Notes under the pieces: model-generated | The model's database searches: none | Seen by the model: the letters and a program-made list of their open reading frames with translations, nothing else | Told to the model about the DNA's origin: nothing | Source: Klugiella xanthotipulae | Lineage (GTDB): Bacteria > Actinomycetota > Actinomycetes > Actinomycetales > Microbacteriaceae | NCBI RefSeq assembly: GCF_006716695.1 | Contig: NZ_VFPN01000001.1 | Span: forward strand, 1,240,001-1,304,000 | Direction: 5' to 3' | DNA: 64,000 nucleotides | Position numbers and translations under genes: made by a program | Shown here: positions 8,241 through 15,713 of the stretch, piece after piece | How positions within the stretch are numbered: position 1 is the first letter of the stretch | Layout: every line of letters begins with the position of its first letter

Positions 8241-9468
8241 TGAGGTCCTCAAGGCGCAACACAATTTCGCGGGCGTTCTCGATTGACTCGGCGCTGATCG
8301 TTGCCTCCACCCGACGCCTGTCGTAAGCGCCCAATTCATCGACCGGGATGCCGGTGTCCTCAAACACCGACGACAGCGAGATTGGCCCCAGGTCTTGCTG
8401 GATCCCCTGGTAAATCACGACGGTTCCGCCGTTGGTGCCCACGTAGTAGCGTGACTGGGTCCACTGGTAGCCGAGGAAGGCCGCGCTGGATAGCACGGCG
8501 ATCACCAGGGTGATGGCGAGCAGCCAGAAGACGCGGCGTTGGCGTATCCGGCGGCGGTCCTCGGCGATCAGTTCGTCCAGGTATTCGTCACCGCGGGGTT
8601 CGAAATGGCTTTCGGGAACGGGGGTGCCGCGCCGTCCGCCGCGGAGCCAGCCGCCGCCGTGGGAGGCATCGGCCTCGGGCTCGCCGTAGGCGATGGGCAT
8701 CGAAGCTGCGCCCACCATCCGAGCCTCCAGGGGCGGCTGTGGTTCGGTGTGGGCCTCCAGCAGAACGGCGGTCACGTTGTCCGGTGCGCCGTGCACCAGG
8801 CTCTTCTCAATGAGCTTATCGACCGCGTTGTCGAGTGAGTGGCGGTTGGTGAGGATGCTGTGTAATTCGTCGTTCTCGACGTAGCTACTCAGGCCATCGG
8901 AACACAGGAGCCAGACATCCCCCGGCAGTGTCGTGAACACCGAGGTATCAATCTCGGGGGACGAGTCAACGTCTCCGAGCACACGCATCAGGACCGAGCG
9001 GCGGGGGTGAGTTTTGGCCTCTTCCTCGGTGATGCGGCCGCTATCAACGAGACGCTGCACGAAGGTGTGGTCGGCCGTGATCTGGCTGAATTCGCCGTCC
9101 CGGAGCAGATAGACCCGGGAGTCGCCGATGTGCGCGAGGGCCAGCTGGTTGCCGACGGCGATGACGCCACTGACGGTTGTGCCCATTCCGGCCAACTCGG
9201 GATGCTCGTAGACGGTCTCCGAAAGAAGCCGGTTGGTGCTGAGGAGCCGCTTGCGGAAAGCCTCAGCCGCCTCCTCTGGGGTGTCAAACTCGTGGTCGAG
9301 TTCAACGATGTTCTTGATCGTGAGGGCTGATGCTACGTCGCCGCCGGCGTGACCGCCCATGCCGTCCGCAACCACAAACATGTTGTGGCCCGAATAGCCG
9401 GAATCCTGGTTGTTAGCGCGGACCATACCCACATGGGATCCACTCGCGCTCGAAAAATAGACGCTCAC
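8233..9468 (-). CDS. pstP: PP2C-family serine/threonine phosphatase PstP
   Basis: A 411-aa PPM/PP2C phosphatase that reverses PknA/PknB phosphorylation, here on the membrane. The metal-binding motifs are visible: RANNQD (Arg17-Asp22), VADGMGGHAGG (Asp35), LCSDGLSSYV and DNVTAVLLE. The catalytic domain ends near residue 240; a Gly/Arg/acidic linker follows, then a membrane helix (RVFWLLAITLVIAVLSSAAF) and a short outer domain. The start is GTG at 9468 with GGAGGG 5 nt before it. That ribosome binding site lies inside a perfect 9-bp stem (see the hairpin entry), so translation may be gated. Upstream gene fhaB ends 65 nt away, the only real gap in the operon apart from pknA/pknB. Confidence 0.94.
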   Translation of the reverse strand: MSVYFSSASGSHVGMVRANNQDSGYSGHNMFVVADGMGGHAGGDVASALTIKNIVELDHEFDTPEEAAEAFRKRLLSTNRLLSETVYEHPELAGMGTTVSGVIAVGNQLALAHIGDSRVYLLRDGEFSQITADHTFVQRLVDSGRITEEEAKTHPRRSVLMRVLGDVDSSPEIDTSVFTTLPGDVWLLCSDGLSSYVENDELHSILTNRHSLDNAVDKLIEKSLVHGAPDNVTAVLLEAHTEPQPPLEARMVGAASMPIAYGEPEADASHGGGWLRGGRRGTPVPESHFEPRGDEYLDELIAEDRRRIRQRRVFWLLAITLVIAVLSSAAFLGYQWTQSRYYVGTNGGTVVIYQGIQQDLGPISLSSVFEDTGIPVDELGAYDRRRVEATISAESIENAREIVLRLEDLNE

Positions 9469-9470
9469 AG

Positions 9471-9502
9471 GGCCCTCCGTCTCGCCGTGCGGTCGGAGGG
9501 CC
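9471..9502 (-). promoter_or_regulatory. Hairpin covering the pstP ribosome binding site
   Basis: In the leftward transcript the arm GGCCCUCCG (9502-9494) is perfectly complementary to CGGAGGGCC (9479-9471), with a 14-nt loop. The 3' arm contains GGAGGG, the only plausible Shine-Dalgarno for the GTG at 9468. The stem is 9 bp of almost pure G-C. It lacks a U run, so it is more likely to limit translation or mark a processing site than to terminate. Confidence 0.6.
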
Positions 9503-9533
9503 GGGGGATCTCGGCGCGGATGATGATCACGAC

Positions 9534-10106
9534 TTAGCGTCTCAGCTCGAAGGATGTTTTACCGATGGTGAACGGTGTGTTGTTGGGAATGACAACGGGT
9601 GAGCCGATGCGCCGCGCATTCAGGAACGTGCCGTTGGTGGAATCGAGGTCGTGCAGATACCACTCTCCGTTCTGAAAGACGAGGCGTGCGTGGTGGGTTG
9701 AGGTGTACTCGTCGCGGATGACGAGGCTCGAATCACTTGACCGACCGATCGTCAATGGCTCGCCATTGAGGGGAATCTCCACACCGGCCTTAGTGCCCGT
9801 GGTGATGACGAGGCGAGTCGCTGTTCCGCTGGGGCCGGCGGCTGCGCTGGGTACCTTGGCCAGGGGCTCCGTCAGGGCTCCGGCGACGACCGGGTTGGTG
9901 GGGGCCTGCTGCGGGGCTGTGGCCACCGGCATGGGTTCCGCAAGAAACGGGTCAATCAGATCGTCGTTGCGGCCGGCGTTTTTGATGCGGCGCACGGGGG
10001 CACCGAACAAATCGCTGCGCAGGGCATAGACGAGAGCAAAGATAAAGCCCCAGAGCACCAGAAGGAACACCAGGCGGAGGACAAGAAGTGTCAGTTCATC
10101 ACTCAC
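9534..10106 (-). CDS. fhaB: FHA-domain membrane protein FhaB (FipA-like)
   Basis: A 190-aa protein with an N-terminal membrane helix (about 4-28) and a C-terminal FHA domain (about 112-190) that binds phosphothreonine. FHA marks are LTIGRSSDSSLVI, the EYTSTHHARL loop and DLDSTNGTFLN. The family recruits phosphorylated division proteins to the membrane downstream of PknA/PknB. The GTG start at 10106 overlaps the fhaA stop by GTGA. The middle (about 45-100) is Ala/Pro-rich and probably disordered. Confidence 0.92.
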   Translation of the reverse strand: MSDELTLLVLRLVFLLVLWGFIFALVYALRSDLFGAPVRRIKNAGRNDDLIDPFLAEPMPVATAPQQAPTNPVVAGALTEPLAKVPSAAAGPSGTATRLVITTGTKAGVEIPLNGEPLTIGRSSDSSLVIRDEYTSTHHARLVFQNGEWYLHDLDSTNGTFLNARRIGSPVVIPNNTPFTIGKTSFELRR

Positions 10107-10855
10107 AGGTCTCTCCAGAAGTCTTGATCAACTCGGGGCTGAACCGTCGTGTTGTCGCTCACGCGATTGTCCACCTTGGGTTTCAGGGCTGCCGCTTGAG
10201 GGAGCACCCGATAGATAATACGCGTTTGTCCGATGGATATCTCGGAATCCGGTTCGAGTGTGGCCTCACGGAACGGATGGCCGTTGAGTTTTGATCCGTT
10301 TGTGGAGCCCAGGTCGCGCACCTTCGCGCGGCGACCATCCCAGAGAATCTCGACGTGTTTTCGGGACGTGCCCGTGTCGTTGATGGTGATGTCGACGTCA
10401 GACCCGCGGCCAATCACCGTGCGGGATCCGGTAAGTGTGTATCGAGTGCCGCCGATGTCGATAACCGGGGTCCAGGAGACGGTGCCCTTGAGCGTGGCAG
10501 CATCAACCTCGAGCACTCCGTCGGTGAGTTTGGGGTCGGGGGCGAGTGTGATCGTGAGGCCACCAGCAAATTGGTAGCGCTGGCGCTTGGCGTGTTTATG
10601 CACGATCTGCATGAGTTCGTCGCTGAGTGCGGCCCCGAGGGCGGACATGCGTGTGTAGTCGGTGGCGGACATGCGCACGGTAAACGAGTTGGGGGCCAGG
10701 ATGCGATCACGATCAACGACAACGGCGTTGATATCCAGTTCGCGTTTGAGAGCGGCGGCGATCTCTACCGGCTGGAGGCCCGACCGGAACGTGCGCGCGA
10801 AGGCACCATTGACCGCGCGCTCCAGCCCGCGTTCAAAGTTGTCCAGAATGCCCAC
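10103..10855 (-). CDS. fhaA: FHA-domain protein FhaA with DUF3662 N-terminus
   Basis: A 250-aa cytoplasmic phospho-reader and first gene of the leftward operon. The N-terminal domain (about 1-125) begins MGILDNFERGLERAVNGAF, the typical DUF3662 start; the FHA domain (about 160-235) has TVIGRGSDVDITI, TGTSRKHVEILW and DLGSTNGSKLNG. In mycobacteria the homologue binds phosphorylated MviN/MurJ-type flippase partners and restrains wall synthesis. Start is GTG at 10855. The operon promoter must lie in 10856 to about 10960; I see no clear -35/-10 pair there. Confidence 0.92.
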   Translation of the reverse strand: MGILDNFERGLERAVNGAFARTFRSGLQPVEIAAALKRELDINAVVVDRDRILAPNSFTVRMSATDYTRMSALGAALSDELMQIVHKHAKRQRYQFAGGLTITLAPDPKLTDGVLEVDAATLKGTVSWTPVIDIGGTRYTLTGSRTVIGRGSDVDITINDTGTSRKHVEILWDGRRAKVRDLGSTNGSKLNGHPFREATLEPDSEISIGQTRIIYRVLPQAAALKPKVDNRVSDNTTVQPRVDQDFWRDL

Positions 10856-11258
10856 GGCTTCTCCGATTGTTATCGAACAGTATCAACAGAATGCTACTCG
10901 GCTAGCCTGAGTAAGCGATACCTGGGATGCCTAGGAGGTGTCTGTGCGTGCCGCTGAGGTGCGGGTTCTTTCTGTGGAATTACGTGGAATGTGGGGTGGA
11001 AGTTGGTGCGGAGGCTGGGGTGGATTGTGCGGGATTTGTGCGGGGGTAGGGGCCGGGAAAGGGTGGGCAGAGTGGGCGGTGTGCTGGGCGGGGACGAGGT
11101 TGTGATGGTGTGAAGACGGAGTGCGATGTAGGGTCTCCCGTGAATAATAGTTGGGCTGGCTTTTGGGTTTTCGTCTGGTTCCTGATAATCTCGCTTAGTC
11201 GTCGAAATTTTCTGGATAGTGCCCGTGGGTGAGACCGGAAAGATTGGCGGAGTAACAC
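10856..11258. other. Non-coding divergent region with a strongly G-biased stretch
   Basis: Four hundred bases between the leftward fha operon and the rightward tRNA. The fhaA end (10856-10960) should hold that operon's promoter. Counting bases in 10981-11100 gives 68 G and only 12 C on the + strand, a skew of 0.70, with many GGG and GGGG runs. No credible protein is encoded; frames across it are proline- and histidine-rich and run antisense through the tRNA. Possible roles are G-quadruplex DNA or a spacer; nothing else is recognised. Confidence 0.6.
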
Positions 11259-11342
11259 GCGCGAGTGGCGGAATTGGCAGACGCGCTGGCTTCAGGTGCC
11301 AGTGCCCGCAAGGGCGTGGGGGTTCAAGTCCCCCCTCGCGCA
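11259..11342 (+). tRNA. tRNA-Leu (anticodon CAG)
   Basis: The 84-nt sequence folds as a class II tRNA. Acceptor arms GCGCGAG (11259-11265) and CTCGCGC (11335-11341) pair perfectly, with A as discriminator at 11342. The D arm shows GGCGGAATTGGCAGACGCGC, the anticodon arm CTGGC-TTCAGGT-GCCAG gives anticodon CAG, a long variable arm GCCCGCAAGGGC follows, and the T arm is GGGGGTTCAAGTCCCCC. CCA is not encoded. It reads leucine CUG codons, the main leucine codon in this GC-rich DNA. Confidence 0.97.
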
Positions 11343-11349
11343 CGCGAAT

Positions 11350-11398
11350 GAAATGGCCCCTGACCTGGGATTTAGTTCTCCGGGTTGGGGGTCATTTT
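11350..11398 (+). terminator. Probable terminator of tRNA-Leu
   Basis: GAAATGGCCCC (11350-11360) and GGGGGTCATTTTC (11386-11398) can pair with one G-U and small bulges, ending in TTTT. It begins 8 nt after the tRNA and ends before the IS element. Confidence 0.6.
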
Positions 11399-11433
11399 CG
11401 TGCCGTGTGTTGAGATATGTGCTAAGCGTTGGC

Positions 11434-11456
11434 TTATAGGACAAAAAGAGTGGATG
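11434..11456 (+). repeat. Left terminal inverted repeat of the IS element
   Basis: 23 bp beginning TTATAGGACAAAAAGAG, identical to the reverse complement of 12648-12670. Confidence 0.92.
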
Positions 11457-11468
11457 GCCCCGGGTGCG

Positions 11469-12581
11469 TCATCCGCTGCCTGCCCATCCGGCGCGTACCC
11501 AGAGGCCTTCGCTGGCGTCGAGGCCGGTGTCGTAGAGCGGTGGCTGGTCTGTTTGTTCGGCTGGCTCGGTGGTGTTGTCTGGGGCGGGTTCTGGTGTGTG
11601 TTGGATGAGTTCGTGTGCGCGGTCAGAGGGGATCTCTTTCAGTGTGAGGAACCATTCCGCGGCTCGTTTCATGTGTACTTCGCTCATTCCGCGATGGTTC
11701 CGCAATACCGTCCTAATGCCGTTGTTGATCCCGCCCTCGAGTGGCGACGTGGTTCGAGCATTTCCGTGTTCGAGGTATGTGAATAGGACCCCTTTTCGGT
11801 TGAGGCTGTGGAGCAGATTCCAGGCTTTGCGTAACCGGTCGTGAGTGTATCCCCAGTTTCCGTCACGGTATCGGGTGCGTTCTTTCGTGAGGTGTCCGTA
11901 TGCCTGCCACCACACGTTCAGGAGTTTCTGCCACTCGATCGCGTCGTGAATGGTGGTGACTTCTGAAAGCGCGCGACCGATCTGCGCGAGGTGCTTGCCG
12001 GCGCCTGTTTTCGGGTTGAGGGTGAGGTGACGGCGGAGGTTCATGCGGACGTGGAAGATGCAGCGTTGTATCCGGGTGGCGGGCCATTGTTGGCGGAGCG
12101 CAGACGCAATCCCGGTGCCACCGTCACAGACCACGACCGTTGGTGCCGGGAGACGTTCCAGGAGTGCCAGCCACGCCGCAGTTGATTCTCGCGCGCACCA
12201 TTGCCACGCCAGCACTTGCAACGATTGCGTGACCGCGATGAGTAGACACCAGGAACCGATGTAGATGCCGTCGACCAGGATCGTGTGGTGCGCGGTCGTG
12301 ACGGGACCCAGGCGGGGTTCAATATCCCAACACCACCTCGTTGAGCGTCGAAACTGCCGCGCGGCAGACGGGCCACCGAGGTCAGCCTGGGAGTGCTTCC
12401 CGGCAAGCCAGCTCAGGAACTCGTGGAGTTGATGTCGCTGTGTGAGATCGGCACGTTTTCGGGTCGCGGAAGCCCCGCAATTCGGGCAACGCCAACGCTG
12501 CGTGCCAGAACGATGTCTCCCGTTCTTCACGAGCTTGGAATCGCATACCGCACATTTGCCGGAGTTGGGGGTGTTTGGCAC
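11469..12581 (-). CDS. IS1249-family transposase
   Basis: A 370-aa DDE transposase. A zinc ribbon with Cys10, Cys13, Cys32 and Cys35 (CAVC...CPNC) opens the protein, followed by a helix-turn-helix region. The catalytic core (MULE/IS256-like) shows TILVDGIYIG, VVVCDGGTGIASAL and TSPLEGGINNGIRTVLRNHRGM, quoted in parts: TSPLEGGINNG and TVLRNHRGM, which carry the expected Asp, Asp and Glu. CIFHVRMN between the second Asp and the Glu is a family landmark. The frame is intact end to end, so the element could still move. The start codon lies inside the right end region, 67 nt from the right inverted repeat. Confidence 0.93.
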   Translation of the reverse strand: MPNTPNSGKCAVCDSKLVKNGRHRSGTQRWRCPNCGASATRKRADLTQRHQLHEFLSWLAGKHSQADLGGPSAARQFRRSTRWCWDIEPRLGPVTTAHHTILVDGIYIGSWCLLIAVTQSLQVLAWQWCARESTAAWLALLERLPAPTVVVCDGGTGIASALRQQWPATRIQRCIFHVRMNLRRHLTLNPKTGAGKHLAQIGRALSEVTTIHDAIEWQKLLNVWWQAYGHLTKERTRYRDGNWGYTHDRLRKAWNLLHSLNRKGVLFTYLEHGNARTTSPLEGGINNGIRTVLRNHRGMSEVHMKRAAEWFLTLKEIPSDRAHELIQHTPEPAPDNTTEPAEQTDQPPLYDTGLDASEGLWVRAGWAGSG

Positions 12582-12647
12582 TCCTAATCATGCCGGGGTA
12601 TGACCAGCGCCGTTCTGCCTCATGATCACGGGGCTAGATCAAGATCT

Positions 12648-12670
12648 CATCCACTCTTTTTGTCCTATAA
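12648..12670 (-). repeat. Right terminal inverted repeat of the IS element
   Basis: 23 bp ending TTTTTGTCCTATAA, the exact reverse complement of 11434-11456. Confidence 0.92.
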
Positions 12671-12834
12671 CCCTGTGGGCCGCAGTAATGCGTAGATAAG
12701 ACAGCACTCTCGTGGAGCGGGGTGAGTCGAGACGCCCAGGGCTAAGAGTCCGGATACGAGCTTCGGTTGAATACCCGGCTATCCGTGTGATACCGTTCTT
12801 TTGAACAACGTGGACCAGATCCCTCGTTACTAGC

Positions 12835-12872
12835 CAAAGACCCTGCCTCGTGCGGGGTCTTTGTTTTGTTAT
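12835..12872 (+). terminator. Terminator-like hairpin just before the Abi-like gene
   Basis: CAAAGACCC (12835-12843) pairs perfectly with GGGTCTTTG (12855-12863), and TGC/GC pairs can extend it inward; TTTTGTTATT follows. This has the form of a rho-independent terminator for + strand transcription, yet it ends only about 13 nt before the start codon of the next gene. Either it ends a transcript from a gene lost upstream, or it works as an attenuator. Confidence 0.7.
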
Positions 12873-12884
12873 TAAAGGACAACG

Positions 12885-13718
12885 ATGCCGCTCAGACTCC
12901 TGACCCCTATGAACCCGGTTCGCCTGGATACCTATAGGAAGGAGTGCGCTCGAACAGCCGGGGTTTCTGCTGACAGTGTGCCCGAGGAGCAGGTAGCAGC
13001 ACTCTATGTCTGGCAGACCGCGCTGGGTGCCGCCTGGTTTGAGAATCTTGCCTATACGGAAGCGATCCTGCGACACTCAGCAGATACCGCCCTCAGGAGC
13101 TGGAACTTTGCCAGGTCGGGAAGTGAAGATTGGCTCCGTACCCCCAATAGCAGACTGGCTTCTCTGGTGAAAAAATCAGCGAAGGATGCAGAGCGCCAAG
13201 CTGACACCGCCAAGAAGCGACGCGCCCCGGACCATCCCCGCAAGAACTCGCCAGTGGGGCTCGATGACTTGATCGCTCAGCTCTCTTTTGGCAGCATTTC
13301 GTTTCTCATGCCGGCTGATCCTCCAACGAATCGTCAAAGTCTGCGCAGCGGGTACACCCAAAGAGAGAACCTCTGGAAAACAGGACTTCTCGGTGCGTTT
13401 CCGAGACTCACAGAAGAGGCTGCAAAGCGGTGGGTCGTGAACCTCCCCGCAGACGTACCTCCTGACGTTGTCGCCGGATATGCGGTGGGACAAGCATTAG
13501 GTCGGCTTCTTCGTCTGAGGAACAGGATTGGACACCATGAGCAGATTCTTACCGTGAATCACTCGCGGTTGAGAAAAGACATGACCGTATTGCTGCGGGC
13601 AGTGAGTCCAGCCGCTTCGGACGCGCTCAAGCGAATTGACAGGGTGCCCAGGATATTGGCCATGAAACCAATATCCTGGACACCCGTGCACGTAACCAAT
13701 GAGTCTGTTCTCAGCTGA
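12885..13718 (+). CDS. Abi_2/HEPN-like abortive infection protein
   Basis: A 277-aa protein of the Abi_2 type. The C-terminal half has LLRLRNRIGHHEQIL, matching the family box RNxxxHHexl; Arg212-x4-His217 is the HEPN RNase signature. An aromatic-rich motif (YVWQTALGAAWFENLAYTEAILR) occupies the N-terminal half, as in Abi proteins where two helical halves meet. Family members are phage-defence or toxin-like RNases; no antitoxin gene accompanies it. The ATG at 12885 has AAAGGA 7 nt ahead; ATG at 12909 is possible. The gene stands alone between an IS element and kdp, with a terminator-like hairpin before it and an 18-bp inverted repeat in its last codons. The family call is moderately sure; activity is not shown. 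Confidence 0.75.
   Translation: MPLRLLTPMNPVRLDTYRKECARTAGVSADSVPEEQVAALYVWQTALGAAWFENLAYTEAILRHSADTALRSWNFARSGSEDWLRTPNSRLASLVKKSAKDAERQADTAKKRRAPDHPRKNSPVGLDDLIAQLSFGSISFLMPADPPTNRQSLRSGYTQRENLWKTGLLGAFPRLTEEAAKRWVVNLPADVPPDVVAGYAVGQALGRLLRLRNRIGHHEQILTVNHSRLRKDMTVLLRAVSPAASDALKRIDRVPRILAMKPISWTPVHVTNESVLS
13642..13685 (+). repeat. 18-bp near-perfect inverted repeat inside the 3' end of the Abi-like gene
   Basis: Arms 13642-13659 and 13668-13685 match at 17 of 18 positions around the 8-nt loop CCATGAAA. The core CCAGGATATTGG/CCAATATCCTGG encodes part of the C-terminal tail (about residues 253-267). No T run follows. Confidence 0.85.
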
Positions 13719-13950
13719 GTTGACTCACCCCGACCTCATCAGGTGGTGACCACTGAGCCGGAGGAGTATCGAGTCCATATTCTCTCGTAAAGGCCTGTGC
13801 GCGTGATTCCTCTCTTACCTCGTGATAGCGCTTGAGACCCAATTTTCGACAACCTCTTGTGGCCAATAGCCTCGTGCAGCCTGAACCCGCGCGCATAACA
13901 CGGTGCGCGGTGGACTATGCTCAATGGGCAGTCCTCAAGATGGAGAAGTT
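13719..13950 (+). other. Upstream region of kdpFABC
   Basis: 232 nt with no convincing gene. A 7-bp stem CCGCGCG/TGCGCGG (13887-13910) lies 40 nt before kdpF, and GGAG 7 nt before the kdpF ATG serves as ribosome binding site. I cannot name a KdpE box or a c-di-AMP riboswitch here. Confidence 0.45.
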
Positions 13951-14040
13951 ATGGGCATCATCGAAGTCGTGGCCGTAATCGTTGGTCTCGGGGCTCTCCT
14001 GTACCTTGCCTATGCCCTGCTGAATCCGGATCGGTTCTGA
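13951..14040 (+). CDS. kdpF: KdpF, small potassium-ATPase subunit (29 aa)
   Basis: A 29-codon frame, MGIIEVVAVIVGLGALLYLA followed by YALLNPDRF, forms a single membrane helix with the conserved xxPDRF end of KdpF. This subunit stabilises the KdpABC complex. The ATG at 13951 has GGAG 7 nt upstream, and its TGA overlaps the ATG of kdpA (ATGA), as in other kdp operons. Confidence 0.93.
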   Translation: MGIIEVVAVIVGLGALLYLAYALLNPDRF

Positions 14041-15713
14041 TGGCCTGGGTATTTGCCGTCACGGCACTCCTCCTCGTGGCCCTTGTGCTCGCGGTGCTCT
14101 ACCGGCCGCTGGGCGACTACATGGCGTGGGTGTTCACCTCGGAGCGGCACTGGCGCATCGAACGTCTCTGTTATCGGCTCGCCGGTGTTGATCCTGAGCG
14201 GCAGCAATCCTGGCGTACCTACCTGCGGTCGATCATCGCCTTCTCGCTTGCAGGGCTTGTGTTGCTCTACGTGATGTTGCGCCTCCAGCACCTGCTCCCG
14301 TACTCGCTGGGCCTGCCGCCGATGAGTTCAGATCTGGCCTTTAATACCGCGGCGTCCTTCGTGGGGAATACCAACTGGCAGTCCTACTCCCCCGAGCAGA
14401 CGGTCGGATATGTGGCGCAGATGGCCGGTCTGGCCGTCCAGAATTTTGTCTCGGCCGCCGTCAGTATGGCCGTCGCTATCGCCCTCATCCGCGGTATTGC
14501 GTCGCGGGGTGGGCGCAGCGGTCTCGGCAATTTCTGGGTGGACCTGGTGCGCGCAAACCTGCGTATTTTACTGCCGATCTCGATTGTGGCCGCGGTGCTG
14601 CTGCTCGCGGGCGGGGTGATCCAGAACTTCTCGGGCTTCACCAACGTTGAATCTGTTGCCGGGGTCACCCAGGCGATTCCCGGGGGCCCGGTCGCCTCCC
14701 AAGAGTCGATCAAGATGCTCGGAACCAACGGCGGCGGATTCTTCAACGCGAACTCCGCGCATCCCTTCGAGAACCCCACGCCCTGGACGAATATGCTTCA
14801 GGTCCTGCTCCTGCTCCTCATCCCGTTCACGATGCCGCGCACCCTGGGCACGATGGTCGGGAACCAGCGTGCCGGATACGCGCTGCTTGCGACGATGGCC
14901 GTGCTCTTCATCCTCGTGTACGCGTCACTCACGGCGTTTGAATTCGCCGGCTCGGGATCCGCACCCCAACTCGCCGGTGGGGCGATGGAGGGCAAAGAGC
15001 AGCGGTTCGGGATCGTGGGCTCCACCCTCTTCGCGACGGCGACGACCGGAACGACCGGCGGTGCCGTTAACTCGATGCACGGATCGTACACGGCCTTCGG
15101 TGGGCTGATGCTCATGTTCGACATGATGCTCGGTGAGGTCGCCCCCGGAGGTGCCGGGTCGGGGGTCTACACCCTGCTCATCCTCATGGTGATCGCGGTG
15201 TTCCTCACGGCGCTGCTGCTGGGTCGGTCACCCGTCTACCTGGGGAAGCGGCTCGGTGTGCGGGAGCTGAAGATCGTGAGCATCGCGATCCTGGTGATGC
15301 CGACACTCGCCATCGGCAGCATCGCGATGAGCTTCGCGATCCCCTCCGTGAAAGCCGAGATCGTGTCGAGTATGGGCAACGACGGTTCGCACGGGCTCTC
15401 CGAGGTGTTCTACGCCTTCATCTCGGCCGCGATCAATAACGGTTCGGCGTTTGCCGGCCTGAGCGCAAACACGCCGCTGCTCAACATCATGCTGGGCGTG
15501 GTGATTCTGCTCGGGCGGTTTATTCCTATCGTGCTCGTGCTTGCGCTTGCCGGGTCGCTCTCGATGCAGGGGAAGGCGGAGAGCACGCTCGAACTTCCGT
15601 TGCACCGTCCGCAGTTCGTCGGGCTGCTGGTCGGTCTCATCGTGTTCATCGCCGTCCCGATGTTCGTGCCGATCTTGCTCGTCGGGCCGTTTGCTGAAGG
15701 GTTCATCAGATGA
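14040..15713 (+). CDS. kdpA: Potassium-transporting ATPase, potassium-binding subunit KdpA
   Basis: A 557-aa polytopic channel-like subunit that selects and carries K+ for high-affinity uptake under potassium limitation. It starts MAWVFAVTALLLVALVLAVL, and its pore loops can be seen as NTNWQSY, GTNGGGFFNANSAHPFENP, TTGTTGGAVNSMHGSYTAFGG (in parts: TTGTTGGAVN) and NNGSAFAGL, all typical SKT-superfamily filter segments. The length matches the family. I chose ATG at 14040, overlapping the kdpF stop; a longer frame to 13917 would cross kdpF. Its stop overlaps the start of kdpB (ATGA). Confidence 0.97.
   Translation: MAWVFAVTALLLVALVLAVLYRPLGDYMAWVFTSERHWRIERLCYRLAGVDPERQQSWRTYLRSIIAFSLAGLVLLYVMLRLQHLLPYSLGLPPMSSDLAFNTAASFVGNTNWQSYSPEQTVGYVAQMAGLAVQNFVSAAVSMAVAIALIRGIASRGGRSGLGNFWVDLVRANLRILLPISIVAAVLLLAGGVIQNFSGFTNVESVAGVTQAIPGGPVASQESIKMLGTNGGGFFNANSAHPFENPTPWTNMLQVLLLLLIPFTMPRTLGTMVGNQRAGYALLATMAVLFILVYASLTAFEFAGSGSAPQLAGGAMEGKEQRFGIVGSTLFATATTGTTGGAVNSMHGSYTAFGGLMLMFDMMLGEVAPGGAGSGVYTLLILMVIAVFLTALLLGRSPVYLGKRLGVRELKIVSIAILVMPTLAIGSIAMSFAIPSVKAEIVSSMGNDGSHGLSEVFYAFISAAINNGSAFAGLSANTPLLNIMLGVVILLGRFIPIVLVLALAGSLSMQGKAESTLELPLHRPQFVGLLVGLIVFIAVPMFVPILLVGPFAEGFIR

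Larger units (their letters stand above)
11431..12673. mobile_element. IS1249-type insertion sequence (IS256 superfamily), about 1.24 kb
   Basis: One transposase gene lies between ends that are perfect inverted repeats for 23 bp (11434-11456 and 12648-12670), starting TTATAGGACAAAAAGAG. Pairing continues weakly outward (GGC against GGG), so the ends may be 26 bp. IS256-superfamily elements usually leave 8-9 bp target repeats, but the flanks (TAAGCGTT on the left, TGTGGGCC on the right) do not match. The element sits 88 nt beyond tRNA-Leu. Confidence 0.88.

Noticed and set aside
10894-11343. Minus-strand reading frame of about 149 codons through the tRNA
   Set aside because: It is antisense to tRNA-Leu and to the G-rich stretch; the product is Pro/His/Thr-rich without any domain, an artefact of base bias.
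12674-12834. Possible tRNA fragment or attachment site before the Abi-like gene (GGTTGAATACCCGG)
   Set aside because: No acceptor or anticodon stem can be folded and it does not repeat the tRNA-Leu 3' end.
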